Assembly (NCBI GenBank): GCA_963693305.1
Contig: OY855915.1
Coordinates: 13,859,840-13,923,839, forward strand
Length of the DNA stretch: 64,000 bases
Source: Meandrina meandrites
Taxonomy: Eukaryota > Cnidaria > Anthozoa > Scleractinia > Meandrinidae
Reading direction: 5' to 3'
Made by a program: the position numbers and the translations under genes. Under the pieces are notes generated by a model. The model had not been told where the DNA came from. It worked only from the letters and a program-made list of their open reading frames with translations, and did no database searches. Positions within the stretch are counted from its first letter, which is position 1, and the number at the start of each line of letters is the position of its first letter. Shown piece by piece: positions 1 through 9,057 of the stretch.

Positions 1-1829
1 GCGGATAGACTTGGTAAGTGTTTATTTGTTATATTATTATTATTATTATTGGTCTAGCAAGACTTTGATATTTTATTAAGCATGATTATGTACTCAAATC
101 TCTGTTAAAATTTCATCTTATTAAGACATATCTAATAGTAAACTTCATTTCAATTTTGCAGAACACAAGACATAATTATTGTTTCTTATACACGACATTT
201 TGTAAAACAATGAAGTTCACCATTGTTTTGTTGTCAGGCATGATCAAACATCAGTTTGCATTTGCCTTATTACTGATAATGCATTTCTAGCCCTCTTATT
301 TGTTATATTATAAATACTCAGGCATAATATTTAAACATACAACTCATAAAGTAACTGCCATATGCTTTGTATGAATTTTGAACCAGGCATTTGGCCAGGT
401 GGGAGTTCTATGGATGGCCACTTTGCAGATAAAATTAATATCAATAACTTGTGTATAGAGTTTATTGGCAACTTTGGAAATCTTAAGATACCATATTTAT
501 TTGATTAAGCACCCAAACTCGAAGAAGCGCCCACCCCCCACCTCCCTCATAAAAAAACTCCCTGAAGTGCACAAGAAGAGTATTGATTATTGAAATTTCG
601 ATTGAAACTGGTTTAGTACTACTATAAGCGACTTCTTTCAATGATCAGTTAAAGTTTTGCTTTGGGACGTCTTCATGTTTCATTATTATTCATTGTTTTG
701 TTGCAAAATAAACTAACTACTTGCTAAAAATGGTGAAAATTTAAATTAGCACCCAGCCTCGAATAAGCGCCCACCTTGAATTAGCACCCAGTCTTGAGGT
801 CCAAAAATTTAATAAGCACCCAGGGTGCGTAATCGAATAAATACAGTACCTTTGCACTCATAACAGTAAACTGCAGAAAAATGGGGACAAAGTCTGAACT
901 TATATTACCATTGTAACACACTTAATTGTTGTTTCTGATGTCATAGCACTACACCCAACTGAAGGAGTCAGGGAAGTTTGTGAGAGATTGGGGAACACAC
1001 ACCGAGACAAATTATTGCTGGTACAGGTAAGCAAATTTACTTCTTAATGAGTAAGCAATCATGCTTAGTGCATTCTGAATGCAATCAGTCAACCAAAAGT
1101 TTAGGAAGTCTGCCATGAGAGCTAAATAAATGCTTCTAACACCCTTTAAATTGTCCTGTTGAAAGTTCAAATGTGGTTACTCCCTGTTGACATATACACC
1201 TGATTGAAGAAGCATTGGTGTATGAAAATCACTAACCATAAACGATGGGACCCAAGTGCTTACCCTGTAGAATGTTGAAAAACCCAGTATCCTATTTTTT
1301 TTTCTACCTTTCCTAACATCAGTTAAGTGTAATATTAACAGCTGGCTGTAACATCCTGTCCAACTTGCAATTCATTAAAACAACACCTAAAACAAAAAAC
1401 TCCTTTTATTGAATTCTTATTATTAAGGATCAGTGTCATATCTTTAAAAATCACTTGGATGGTACCATATTTTCAGCATTTAAATTTATTTCAATAAAGT
1501 TCCATTTTTGTACAGGGGCAAAAGTTCCTATACCCTCATTAATAAGGATCATTTTGTCGGTTCTGCTACAGGAAGAGCTAGAAATAACGCTTCAGTCTTG
1601 GAAAGACAAGCAACAGGAATTTGTTGCAAAGCTGTCTATTCTTCGAAAAGACAAGAAGTACCCAAAGGAAATCCAGAATTATGTTGCTCAGTATCAACAG
1701 GATGCCGACAACCAACGGATGGCCAAGTGGTTGGAAGTGGCAGTTGTGGCGTTGGGTTATCCTCTCGGCCCTAGATTTCATGAAACATGTCAAACCTCAT
1801 CGTGCTTCCCGTTCTTGGAGCTTCAATGA
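1..1829 (+). CDS. 3' exons of an unrecognised spliced host gene (partial)
   Basis: Three exons fit one reading frame. Bases 1-13 end at a donor (G/GTAAGT). An exon at 947-1026 lies between TCATAG and CAG/GTAAGC. The last exon starts after CTACAG at 1572 and ends at a TGA at 1827-1829. Phases agree: 13 nt leaves phase 1, the 80-nt exon enters in phase 1 and leaves in phase 0, and the last exon starts in phase 0. The joined frame has no internal stop. The product is hydrophilic, with a charged, probably helical stretch around LQSWKDKQQEFVAKLSIL and a C-terminal ALGYPLGPRF segment. I do not recognise the family and assign no function. The 5' part lies outside the window. Agreement of three independent splice phases is the main support. 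Confidence 0.6.
491..846. mobile_element. TA-flanked MITE in host intron
   Basis: The ends are imperfect inverted repeats: CCATATTTATTTGATTAAGC on the left and, read in reverse complement, CTGTATTTATTCGATTACGC on the right. Both sides are flanked by TA (489-490 and 847-848), as expected for Tc1/mariner-type insertion. The interior repeats an AAGCGCCCACC / TAGCACCCAG motif. There is no coding capacity, so it is non-autonomous. Confidence 0.55.
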
Positions 1830-2288
1830 AATGACCGTCCACAGGAAGGACAATGAAACTTTTGTCTTCAGCATAGCAAGGTTTCTTCAAAGCCATATGC
1901 CAGCTACCATACGTTTGAGACACTCATCTTGCCACGAAAAAAGGGATTTCTCTTTGTGCTCCCTTGTACAACACGATGTATGATATAGCAGACATACTCT
2001 TCTGTTGAAAAAGTTGAAAATGTTCTCTCGTAGCTAAAACAATGCGAAAATACATTGTATCTCTTAAAGTGAATCGCAGTGTAATTTGGTAGCTTGGGCC
2101 TTTTTGTTCTGTTGTTATATTATTTTACGACAGTCTAAATCTCAGAGTATTTTTCAATCGCCAAATGTATGTAGTAAATTGTCGTGTTAATTATTGAAGT
2201 ATTAAACAATGTATTTCCAGAGTTTTGATTGCTTTAGCAGTCTGTAGATTGATTTCTTTACAAAAAATGTCTTCCCTTTAAAGAAGTA

Positions 2289-2294
2289 AATAAA
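2289..2294 (+). terminator. Poly(A) signal AATAAA of the 5' host gene
   Basis: The canonical hexamer lies 460 bp downstream of the stop at 1829, after an A+T-rich 3' UTR with no competing ORF. It is the natural end of the host transcript. The assignment rests on the motif and its position only. Confidence 0.4.
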
Positions 2295-2324
2295 GTTAGT
2301 TGAGCCTTCACGGGAAATGGAAAT

Positions 2325-2455
2325 AGTTTTGAATTATCGGGAGCTCGAGTTATCGAGGGTAAAACTTGAAAGAAAATGACCCGAAGGGGAATCGAAAAAG
2401 GTTCGAGTTAGCGGGAGGTTTGAGTTATTGAGAGTCCCGAGTTATCGGGATTCAA
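2325..2455. repeat. Degenerate GAGTTATCGGG repeat cluster
   Basis: Variants of GAATTATCGGGAG, GAGTTATCGAGG, GAGTTAGCGGGAG and GAGTTATCGGGATTC recur in 130 bp. The pattern looks like the decayed end of a dispersed MITE-type repeat. No terminal inverted repeat pair could be closed. Confidence 0.4.
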
Positions 2456-3450
2456 CTTTAAAGCAAGATATACTATGTGGCCGTTCTTATTTACTGAAAC
2501 AGTTTTTCCACTCGAATGTGTTGGGTTTGACATGGTTAATCCCAACTTTGCTCCTGTGGTTGGCATGGTTTACGCAAGTCCTTCATACACTGTCTCTAAA
2601 TTTTTGCACGCACGTAAAAGAACTACGCGTCAGTGGAAATCCACCATTAGATTGTGGACACGTAAAGGAATACCTGAAAAATACTATTTTGCGCTTACAA
2701 TGCTACTTTGCATGTCTTGTGTCACCGATTTCAAACAAAATAGAATAACATTGTGTTCGGTTGGTTAGAAAATGAAACTCGCAGCAAAATAGATGTTCGA
2801 TTTTGCCGTTCCGTAACCGATCCCTATCGAACGATTGGTGCTCGTTTGGGTTCGATTGGTTTTTACAGGCTGAAGTTGCACAGCTTTACACTTCAAAGTT
2901 TTTATTTCGATCGGCACAAGCGATTCGGTTTGTGGTCAGTGTTATATACATGTAGCGCGAGGGTGTTGCATACAATAATCGAAGGGAAAATCGTAGCGTC
3001 AAAATGTTAAAATTTAATCAGTGTTTATAGCTATCTAGAGGGTCTCATTCTATACTCTGGTGGTTTTAACTTTTTTGAGTGCCGATTTGTATGTCAATTC
3101 TTATTTTTAAAAGTGGTTTACGGTCTAGAAAATAGAGTTATGGAACTCTGATCTTTCGCCGCCAAGACTGATACACATAACCCAGAAAATAAAATCGCAT
3201 CGTCCGCTTTTTTTCCGGGCCTAAGCAAAAAATTAAAGAACCAAACTCTGTCTTTTACTAATTCAAACGTGGCATTTATTTCACTTACACTTTTTGAATG
3301 ACGAAAATAGATTTTTTAATTACAAACACACATACTCACATTTCAGGATTATGACACATTGGCGCTAAAGTTCGCACTTTTAGTAGAACAGAAATAACCA
3401 CTGGCGGGGATATTATTACAATGGAATGCTACAAGCTTATGGGCTTCAAG
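2456..3450. other. Non-coding stretch, nothing recognised
   Basis: Short open frames occur on the plus strand around 2430-3010, but they overlap one another, lack splice or start context and resemble no family I know. I see no repeats or RNA genes here. Confidence 0.4.
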
Positions 3451-3452
3451 CT

Positions 3453-3481
3453 GAGATAGAGGAGTAAAAAACCTCTATCTC
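3453..3481. repeat. Perfect 10-bp hairpin upstream of the polymerase fragment
   Basis: GAGATAGAGG (3453-3462) and CCTCTATCTC (3472-3481) are perfect reverse complements around a 9-nt loop. A second partial copy of the motif (CCAGAGGTCTTTTTTAGG) follows. Its role is unknown. Confidence 0.6.
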
Positions 3482-3507
3482 TGCGGGATCCAGAGGTCTT
3501 TTTTAGG

Positions 3508-4104
3508 TTGCTAAGAACTTGCGGCTCATTATGGGTACGAAGTCGGTGTACTTTTCAAGGGCACTTGGCCGAGCAGCTCCATCGAGATGCTAATGTCCTG
3601 TTAGGGCCCTGCGGACTAGACGAGATCAAGACATTTGAAAATCATCTGGAAGAGTACCAAATCGCGGTCGTATCTTTTGAACAGGGCAACGCCATCATCT
3701 ATAGAGGTCCTCAAAAAGAAAAGCAAATCTACCTGTACCTTCATCATGGGCATTATGATGTCATCACCTCCATGCCTGCATTTTTCAATCGCAACTATTT
3801 TTGCTTACAGTGTCAAAAGGCCTTTGATCACGATGACCGACAACGCCACTTCTGTACATCCAAATGTTTCTGTTGTTATTATCGCGATTGTCAGCCTTAC
3901 CAAGATTTTAAGAACAATAACGAAGCTGACTGGAGGGAATGTAATACCTGCCATCGCAATTTCCTAGGAGAAGCCTGCTACACGAATCACATCCAAAATG
4001 GCACCTGTAAAAAGTATCACAAGTGTGTCTATTGCCGGCGGGTCATTGATGTTAGCCAGACAAATTATTACGATCACGAATGCGGTAGAAACAAGTGCAC
4101 TTGA
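3508..4104 (+). pseudogene. Polinton/Maverick-type family B DNA polymerase, N-terminal zinc-rich fragment
   Basis: The frame reads LGPCGLDEIKTFENHLEEYQ, then a block IYLYLHHGHYDVITSMPAFF followed by repeated Cys/His pairs (CLQC, CFCC, CNTC, CVYC, HECG). This is the pattern I associate with the pre-catalytic region of protein-primed polymerase B genes in Polinton/Maverick elements and in animal genomes. The exonuclease and palm domains, including the DTDS-type motif, are absent. The frame stops at 4102-4104, just after sequence switches near 4095 to Penelope-like DNA in a different frame. It is therefore a broken remnant, either where the retroelement array joined it or through a later rearrangement. 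Family assignment is from memory of the motif layout; no catalytic residue can be checked. Confidence 0.6.
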
Positions 4105-4666
4105 AACATATTTAGAAGAAATTAAAGTACAACTCGCTGAGATCGAGATTACTAAGCCACGAAATAACCTGCCTTACCAAGAACGTATAGCACTGAAAGA
4201 TTTGAAATCTAACACAGAAATAGTTATCAAAAAGGCAGACAAAGGATCCACAACCGTCATTATGAACAAACAAGATAAGATAACAGAGGGCCAAACTCAA
4301 CTTGATGATAGAAAGAGCTACATGCCCCTAGAAACACCAATGGTGAAGGAGACCTCACAAAAGGTCAAAGATTTAATTAATGAACTCCATTTAGGAAATC
4401 ACATAGACGCAAAGACCAAAGAATGGCTTTCTCAAACACCTAACCCACCGCGCATACCAGTGTATTACACACTAACAAAGATTCACAAACCGACTCTAAC
4501 TGGAAGACCAATAATTTCGGGCTGTGAAGGTCCGACAGAACGTATATCATCATTTATAGACCACATCCTCCAGCCTATTGCCAAAGCGCAAAAATCGTAC
4601 CTCAAAGATACCACAGATTTCATTAACTTTATAGAAAGGACAAAGTCCAACAAAATACGATTCTAG
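4096..4666 (+). pseudogene. Unit 0 ORF2 remnant: PLE RT N-terminal half, 5' truncated
   Basis: The sequence starts within ORF2 at ALETYLEEIKVQ (residue 178 of the intact 366-aa version) directly after the polymerase B fragment. It keeps the KKADKGSTTVIM block, the TKIHKP motif and GRPIISGCEGPTERI, then ends at the TAG shared by all units, at NKIRF. Because the element's 5' half, promoter and ribozyme are missing, this copy has no start of its own. A Met-led frame begins upstream at 3998 inside polymerase-derived DNA, but that start is accidental. The joint shares TGCACTTG with the intact units, so microhomology at the breakpoint is possible. Confidence 0.8.
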
Positions 4667-4671
4667 TTTCA

Positions 4672-5607
4672 ATGGATGTTACCAGCCTGTACACCAATAT
4701 CCCCCAACAGGAAGGGATAAACACTGTATGCATAGCATACGAAGACTTCTATAAGAACAACACTCCCATTCCTACAAATTCACTCCGCAACATGCTTAGA
4801 CTTATACTTCAGGAGAACTCCTTCCATTTCAACGGAAGGAACTATCTCCAAACCCATGGTACCGCAATGGGGACAAAAATGGCAGTTGCTTTCGCAAACA
4901 TTTTTATGTCCGCAGTAGAATCTCAAATTATCGGTAAAAGCAAGATAAAACCCATTGAGTGGAAGAGATACATAGATGACGTGTTCTCATTGTGGAACAC
5001 AAACAGAGAGGAAATAGATCAGTTTATATCAGAAGCAAACAGGCACCATCCTACCATTAAATTCACGGCTGAAATATCAGAGAAGGAAATAAATTTCCTA
5101 GACACTACTCTCTTCAAAGGCGAGAGATTTAACAAAGATTCAATCTTTGATATCTGCACACACTTCAAGCCGACTGAGAAATTTCAATACACGCATTTCT
5201 CTTCCTGTCACGCTCCAGGTGTGAAAAAAGGTTTTATCAAAGGTGAAGCACTTAGGCTTCTGAGAACAAACTCTTCAAAAACAAGTTTTGAAGAAAAGAT
5301 CAAAAATTTCAGATCAAATTTGCGTGTTCGAGGCTATCCAGAGAAACTGGTCAACAAAGTCCTCGCAGAAGTCGAATTTAAAAAAAGGAAGTCGGCACTA
5401 CAACAGAAACCAAAATTGCAAAAGAGATTATTGCCTTTTGTCACACAATATAATCCATCAGTGCCCAATCTTAAAAGCATTTTAATGAGCAAATGGCATT
5501 TAATCCAAGACCAACCTCTGCTTAGAGAAATATACAGAGACCCTCCTTTCATCTCCTACAGGAGAGGAAAATCTCTGAAAGACATACTTGTTAGAGCTAA
5601 ACTCTAA
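4672..5607 (+). CDS. Unit 0 reverse-transcriptase core, Penelope-like (311 aa)
   Basis: This frame carries the catalytic half of a Penelope-like RT. The first catalytic aspartate is in MDVTSLYTNIP (residue 2), the B-type motif GTAMGTKMA at 63-71, YIDD with the two remaining aspartates at 100-103, and NFLDT at 141-145. The thumb-like tail ends in FISYRRGKSLKDILVRAKL. The frame is -1 relative to ORF2 and opens upstream as ...NTILVS before the Met at 4672, so this Met is probably internal to the ancestral protein rather than a true start. The family normally continues into a Cys-rich linker and a GIY-YIG nuclease; here the frame stops 5 residues after SLKDILV. A frame after the stop reads RESC*ACQ, possibly a decayed linker. 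Confidence 0.85.
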   Translation: MDVTSLYTNIPQQEGINTVCIAYEDFYKNNTPIPTNSLRNMLRLILQENSFHFNGRNYLQTHGTAMGTKMAVAFANIFMSAVESQIIGKSKIKPIEWKRYIDDVFSLWNTNREEIDQFISEANRHHPTIKFTAEISEKEINFLDTTLFKGERFNKDSIFDICTHFKPTEKFQYTHFSSCHAPGVKKGFIKGEALRLLRTNSSKTSFEEKIKNFRSNLRVRGYPEKLVNKVLAEVEFKKRKSALQQKPKLQKRLLPFVTQYNPSVPNLKSILMSKWHLIQDQPLLREIYRDPPFISYRRGKSLKDILVRAKL

Positions 5608-6010
5608 AGGTCAAAGAACAGCGGGAGTCCTGCTAGGCCTGTCAATCATTTTTTAAATCATTGCGATATATTTTTAGACAGTGCTCCATCCTGCTACGTG
5701 CTAGAGCACCATTCAACAGTCTGCAATAGTTTTAAGAGGGAAATGGACTAGCAAGTCATTTAGACTTACGACTATACTATCCCTCAGCATTTTCTCAGCT
5801 TGAGAAAAAAGTTTTTTACGCCTTGAAAGCAGAAAAAGGACCTTAACAAGAAACACAACTTCATTCGGATCGAAAGCCAAAGTCTTGCATTGGCTAATCC
5901 ATACAACCAATGGTGAGCCTTTATTTTCGATCCTAACAACAGATATAAAAGCAGTGGAAGCGTGCATCTGCCACGGAATGTTATCAGTTATCACTGCCAT
6001 TCCTAAGCCA
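5608..6010 (+). other. Unit 0/1 intergenic region: 3' tail of one unit and promoter region of the next
   Basis: About 400 bp without an ORF, repeated at each junction. It holds a GTGCTNNNNCTGCTACGTGCTAGAGCAC-like imperfect hairpin near 5680-5708, the unit edge CCTTAACAA/G at 5849/5850, a CCAAT motif at 5907-5911 and a TATA box. I searched all frames for GIY-YIG or Cys-linker coding and found none. Unit 1's 3' tail has lost most of this region through its deletion. Confidence 0.6.
5944..5951 (+). promoter_or_regulatory. TATA box of unit 1 (TATAAAAG)
   Basis: TATAAAAG stands 33 bp after a CCAAT motif (5907-5911) and 67 bp before the hammerhead. A Pol II start 25-30 bp downstream would fall near 5970-5980, placing the whole ribozyme in the 5' leader. 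The same box is kept at 8438, 11445, 14454 and 17461. Confidence 0.55.
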
Positions 6011-6070
6011 CTCAACATAGAAACAACTGAAGAGTTCCGCTAAAGGAACGAAACTGCAGTCTTGTTTGAG
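6011..6070 (+). ncRNA. Hammerhead ribozyme 1 (type I), unit 0/1 junction
   Basis: All conserved core parts are present and in order. The stem I 5' strand AAACAA (6021-6026) pairs perfectly with TTGTTT (6062-6067). The core is CTGAAGA (6027-6033). Stem II is GTTCC/GGAAC (6034-6038 and 6045-6049) with loop GCTAAA. GAA follows at 6050-6052, then a tiny self-complementary stem III ACTGCAGT (6053-6060) and C17 at 6061. Predicted self-cleavage lies between 6061 and 6062, which leaves 16 nt before the ORF1 ATG at 6078. An outer helix CTC/GAG (6011-6013 with 6068-6070) leaves a 7-nt internal loop AACATAG that could contact loop II, as in natural fast hammerheads. Hammerheads with short stem III are known from Penelope-like elements. 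Confidence 0.93.
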
Positions 6071-6077
6071 ATAGAAC

Positions 6078-6554
6078 ATGAACCAAACACTAAATGAAGA
6101 TGGCTTCTTGTCAGGCCAATCTACATCAGACCAAAACGCACAAGAACCGTCCGAGGAATTGCTGTTAGCATCAGATGGCAAATTTAAAAGTGGCCAACGG
6201 TCGCCTCTCCGAAAGCGCCGCCACACAGAAGGTAGCAAGGAAAACATCCCTCAGAAAAGATTTCGCCTGAACAATCGCTACAGCGCCCCATCTCTGGGGA
6301 GGAAAGTTGAAAAATCCAAAGCCTCCATAGAGCAACTGGAAGCACACAGAACAAAGAAAACGTGCCCAAAAGATCTGCGCTACAACGTAAGAGTGAAGAT
6401 AGTGCCGGGTGATGACTTCAAAAGTGACATCAAGCTTATCCGGAGAGAAGCAGAACAAAAACTTATCGGAGCGCTCACACGCTACCACTACAGAATCGTG
6501 GAAAGCAACAAGATAAAGCTCAGTAAATTTGAGCATAGACCGAACACTACCTGA
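6078..6554 (+). CDS. Unit 1 ORF1 (158 aa), basic N-terminal region of the PLE
   Basis: It begins at the first ATG after the ribozyme cleavage site. The N-terminus is acidic and Ser-rich; residues 41-64 (around SPLRKRRH and PQKRFRLNN) form a basic patch that could serve nuclear import or RNA binding. The C-terminal half is mixed charged helix. I recognise no catalytic domain. It ends at a UGA, after which the same reading frame continues into ORF2, so ORF1 is best seen as the N-terminal end of one long PLE protein interrupted by a stop. Copy-specific changes include K for N near residue 107. Confidence 0.7.
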   Translation: MNQTLNEDGFLSGQSTSDQNAQEPSEELLLASDGKFKSGQRSPLRKRRHTEGSKENIPQKRFRLNNRYSAPSLGRKVEKSKASIEQLEAHRTKKTCPKDLRYNVRVKIVPGDDFKSDIKLIRREAEQKLIGALTRYHYRIVESNKIKLSKFEHRPNTT

Positions 6555-6563
6555 GAGAAGAAA

Positions 6564-7664
6564 ACGAACAATCCTGATGTAGTTAAGAACAGGCCACGTC
6601 CAGAAAGGCCAACTCGCACTGAGAATGTAATAGCTTTAGCCACCGAACTGACAGACAAGATCAAAAAAGTGAAAGAAATGATGAAAACTTTAGACAATAA
6701 AAAGAGTGAATCTGATCCCTGTGTATTTTCTGACTGTTCAGGAAAAGGCAGGGAGAAAGAAAAGCGCAAAATCGTAAACAATAAACACCGAGAACGTAAA
6801 AGCAACAAGAGATTAAACATTAGAAAAAAAAACACTGAGTTGAACCAGAGGTACATAAAAAACCTCTCAAATTGCAAAATTTCAACTCACGAGACAAATT
6901 TACTATCAAGGGGTCTGATGAAATTTATCCAAACACCGATTCCAGATAAGAATCGCGTCAGGCAAAAACTGCTTCAAGACTTCAAACATTTCGCCAGACG
7001 AATGCGTCTCCGATACATTTTTAACAACAAAGGTAGTGAACAGCACCCCTTCCACGTTAAATCGAACTGGGAACCTCCAGTTCAACCATCAGTTGCACTT
7101 GAAACATATTTAGAAGAAATTAAAGTACAACTCGCTGAGATCGAGATTACTAAGCCACGAAATAACCTGCCTTACCAAGAACGTATAGCACTGAAAGATT
7201 TGAAATCTAACACAGAAATAGTTATCAAAAAGGCAGACAAAGGATCCACAACCGTCATTATGAAAAAACAAGATAAGATAACAGAGGGCCAAACTCAACT
7301 TGATGATAGAAAGAACTACATGCCCCTAGAAACACCAATGGTGAAGGAGACCTCACAAAAGGTCAAAGATTTAATTAATGAACTCCATTTAGGAAATCAC
7401 ATAGACGCAAAGACCAAAGAATGGCTTTCTCAAACACCTAACCCACCGCGCATACCAGTGTATTACACACTAACAAAGATTCACAAACCGACTCTAACTG
7501 GAAGACCAATAATTTCGGGCTGTGAAGGTCCGACAGAACGTATATCATCATTTATAGACCACATCCTCCAGCCTATTGCCAAAGCGCAAAAATCGTACCT
7601 CAAAGATACCACAGATTTCATTAACTTTATAGAAAGGACAAAGTCCAACAAAATACGATTCTAG
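6564..7664 (+). CDS. Unit 1 ORF2: RT N-terminal half; start codon mutated to ACG
   Basis: The frame is continuous with ORF1 beyond the UGA at 6552-6554. Units 3 and 4 have an ATG here; unit 1 has ACG at 6564-6566, so the first Met is residue 36 (6669). The order is: Lys/Arg-rich region, NLSNCKISTHETNLLSRGLM (the conserved PLE segment ahead of the RT), FARRMRLRY, KKADKGSTTVIM, TKIHKP and GRPIISGCEGPTERISSF. These correspond to the RT N-terminal extension and early finger motifs of Penelope-like proteins. It ends at TAG in NKIRF, from where the family's sequence carries on in the -1 frame. Confidence 0.75.
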   Translation, partial: TNNPDVVKNRPRPERPTRTENVIALATELTDKIKKVKEMMKTLDNKKSESDPCVFSDCSGKGREKEKRKIVNNKHRERKSNKRLNIRKKNTELNQRYIKNLSNCKISTHETNLLSRGLMKFIQTPIPDKNRVRQKLLQDFKHFARRMRLRYIFNNKGSEQHPFHVKSNWEPPVQPSVALETYLEEIKVQLAEIEITKPRNNLPYQERIALKDLKSNTEIVIKKADKGSTTVIMKKQDKITEGQTQLDDRKNYMPLETPMVKETSQKVKDLINELHLGNHIDAKTKEWLSQTPNPPRIPVYYTLTKIHKPTLTGRPIISGCEGPTERISSFIDHILQPIAKAQKSYLKDTTDFINFIERTKSNKIRF

Positions 7665-7669
7665 TTTCA

Positions 7670-8245
7670 ATGGATGTTACCAGCCTGTACACCAATATCC
7701 CCCAACAGGAAGGGATAAACACTGTATGCATAGCATACGAAGACTTCTATAAGAACAACACTCCCATTCCTACAAATTCACTCCGCAACATGCTTAGACT
7801 TATACTTCAGGAGAACTCCTTCCATTTCAACGGAAGGAACTATCTCCAAACCCATGGTACCGCAATGGGGACAAAAATGGCAGTTGCTTTCGCGAACATT
7901 TTTATGTCCGCAGTAGAATCTCAAATTATCGGTAAAAGCAAGATAAAACCCATTGAGTGGAAGAGATACATAGATGACGTGTTCTCATTGTGGAACACAA
8001 ACAGAGAGGAAATAGATCAGTTTATATCAGAAGCAAACAGGCACCATCCTACCATTAAATTCACGGCTGAAATATCAGAGAAGGAAATAAATTTCCTAGA
8101 CACTACTCTCTTCAAAGGCGAGAGATTTAACAAAGATTCAATCTTTGATATCTGCACACACTTCAAGCCGACTGAGAAATTTCAATACACGCATTTCTCT
8201 TCCTGTCACGCTCCAGGTGTGAAAAAAGGTTTAGAAATGGACTAG
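7670..8245 (+). pseudogene. Unit 1 RT core truncated by an internal deletion (191 aa)
   Basis: Residues 1-187 match the intact core, including the catalytic D2, GTAMGTKMA and YIDD, so the palm is complete. After GVKKG the sequence jumps to the 3' non-coding region (GGTTT/AGAAATGGACTAG), giving the foreign tail LEMD and a stop. The gap is about 513 bp, judged from the 2494-bp unit against 3007. It removes the thumb region and much of the 3' tail. AGAAATGG is also present in the longer 3' tails of units 2-4, so the deletion may have used short homology. Confidence 0.85.
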
Positions 8246-8437
8246 CAAGTCATTTAGACTTACGACTATACTATCCCTCAGCATTTTCTCAGCTTGAGAA
8301 AAAAGTTTATTACGCCTTTAAAGCAGAAAAAGGACCTTAACAAGAAACACAACTTCATTCGGATCGAAAGCCAAAGTCTTGCATTGGCTAATCCATACAA
8401 CCAATGGTGAGCCTTTATTTTCGATCCTAACAACAGA

Positions 8438-8445
8438 TATAAAAG
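8438..8445 (+). promoter_or_regulatory. TATA box of unit 2
   Basis: TATAAAAG in the same position relative to the ribozyme (67 bp) as in the other units. The upstream CCAAT is also kept (about 8400-8405). Confidence 0.5.
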
Positions 8446-8504
8446 CAGTGGAAGCGTGCATCTGCCACGGAATGTTATCAGTTATCACTGCCATTCCTAA
8501 GCCA

Positions 8505-8564
8505 CTCAACATAGAAACAACTGAAGAGTTCCGCTAAAGGAACGAAACTGCAGTCTTGTTTGAG
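8505..8564 (+). ncRNA. Hammerhead ribozyme 2, unit 1/2 junction
   Basis: Same fold as ribozyme 1. AAACAA 8515-8520 pairs with TTGTTT 8556-8561; the core is CTGAAGA 8521-8527. Stem II, the GAA triplet and the palindromic stem III are unchanged. C17 is at 8555, so cleavage is predicted at 8555/8556. No base of the core or the three helices differs, although this unit has several damaged ORFs. Confidence 0.92.
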
Positions 8565-8571
8565 ATAGAAC

Positions 8572-9048
8572 ATGAACCAAACACTAAATGAAGACGGCTT
8601 CTTGTCAGGCCCATCTACATCAGACAAAAACGGACAAGAACCGTCCGAGGAATTGCTGTTAGCATCAGATTGCAAATTTAAAAGTGGCCAACGGTCGCCT
8701 CTCCGAAAGCGCCGCCACACAGAAGGTAGCAAGGAAAACAACCCTCAGAAAAGATTTTGCCTAAACAATCGCTCCAGCGCCCCATCTCTGGGGAGGAAAG
8801 TTGAAAAATCCAAAGCCTCCATAGAGCAACTGGAAGCACACAGAACAAAGAAAACGTGCCCAAAAGATCTGCGCTACAACGTAAGAGTGAACATAGTGCC
8901 GGGTGATGACTTCAAAAGTGACATCAAGCTTATCCGGAGAGAAGCAGAACAAAAACTTATCGGAGCGCTCACACGCTACCACTACAGAATCGTGGAAAGC
9001 AACAAGATAAAGCTCAGTAAATTTGAGCATAGACCGAACACTACCTGA
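8572..9048 (+). CDS. Unit 2 ORF1 (158 aa)
   Basis: Full length, starting 16 nt after the predicted ribozyme cut. It differs from the other units at several residues (for example N for I in SKENNPQKR, C for R in KRFCLNN, S for Y in NNRSSAP), making it the most divergent ORF1 of the array. The basic patch is kept. UGA at 9046-9048, then the frame stays open into ORF2. Confidence 0.65.
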   Translation: MNQTLNEDGFLSGPSTSDKNGQEPSEELLLASDCKFKSGQRSPLRKRRHTEGSKENNPQKRFCLNNRSSAPSLGRKVEKSKASIEQLEAHRTKKTCPKDLRYNVRVNIVPGDDFKSDIKLIRREAEQKLIGALTRYHYRIVESNKIKLSKFEHRPNTT

Positions 9049-9057
9049 GAGAAGAAA

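Noticed and set aside
5608..6010. Hidden GIY-YIG domain in the PLE 3' region
   Set aside because: All forward frames were read; none gives GIY, YVG or the downstream catalytic Arg/Glu pattern, and each has several stops.
6171..6536. Antisense 121-aa and 129-aa frames conserved in several PLE units (for example 6171-6536, 11989-12378)
   Set aside because: They lie opposite ORF1/ORF2 and recur only because the units repeat. Their hydrophobic composition is that expected of the complement of Lys-rich coding, and no start context or domain is present.
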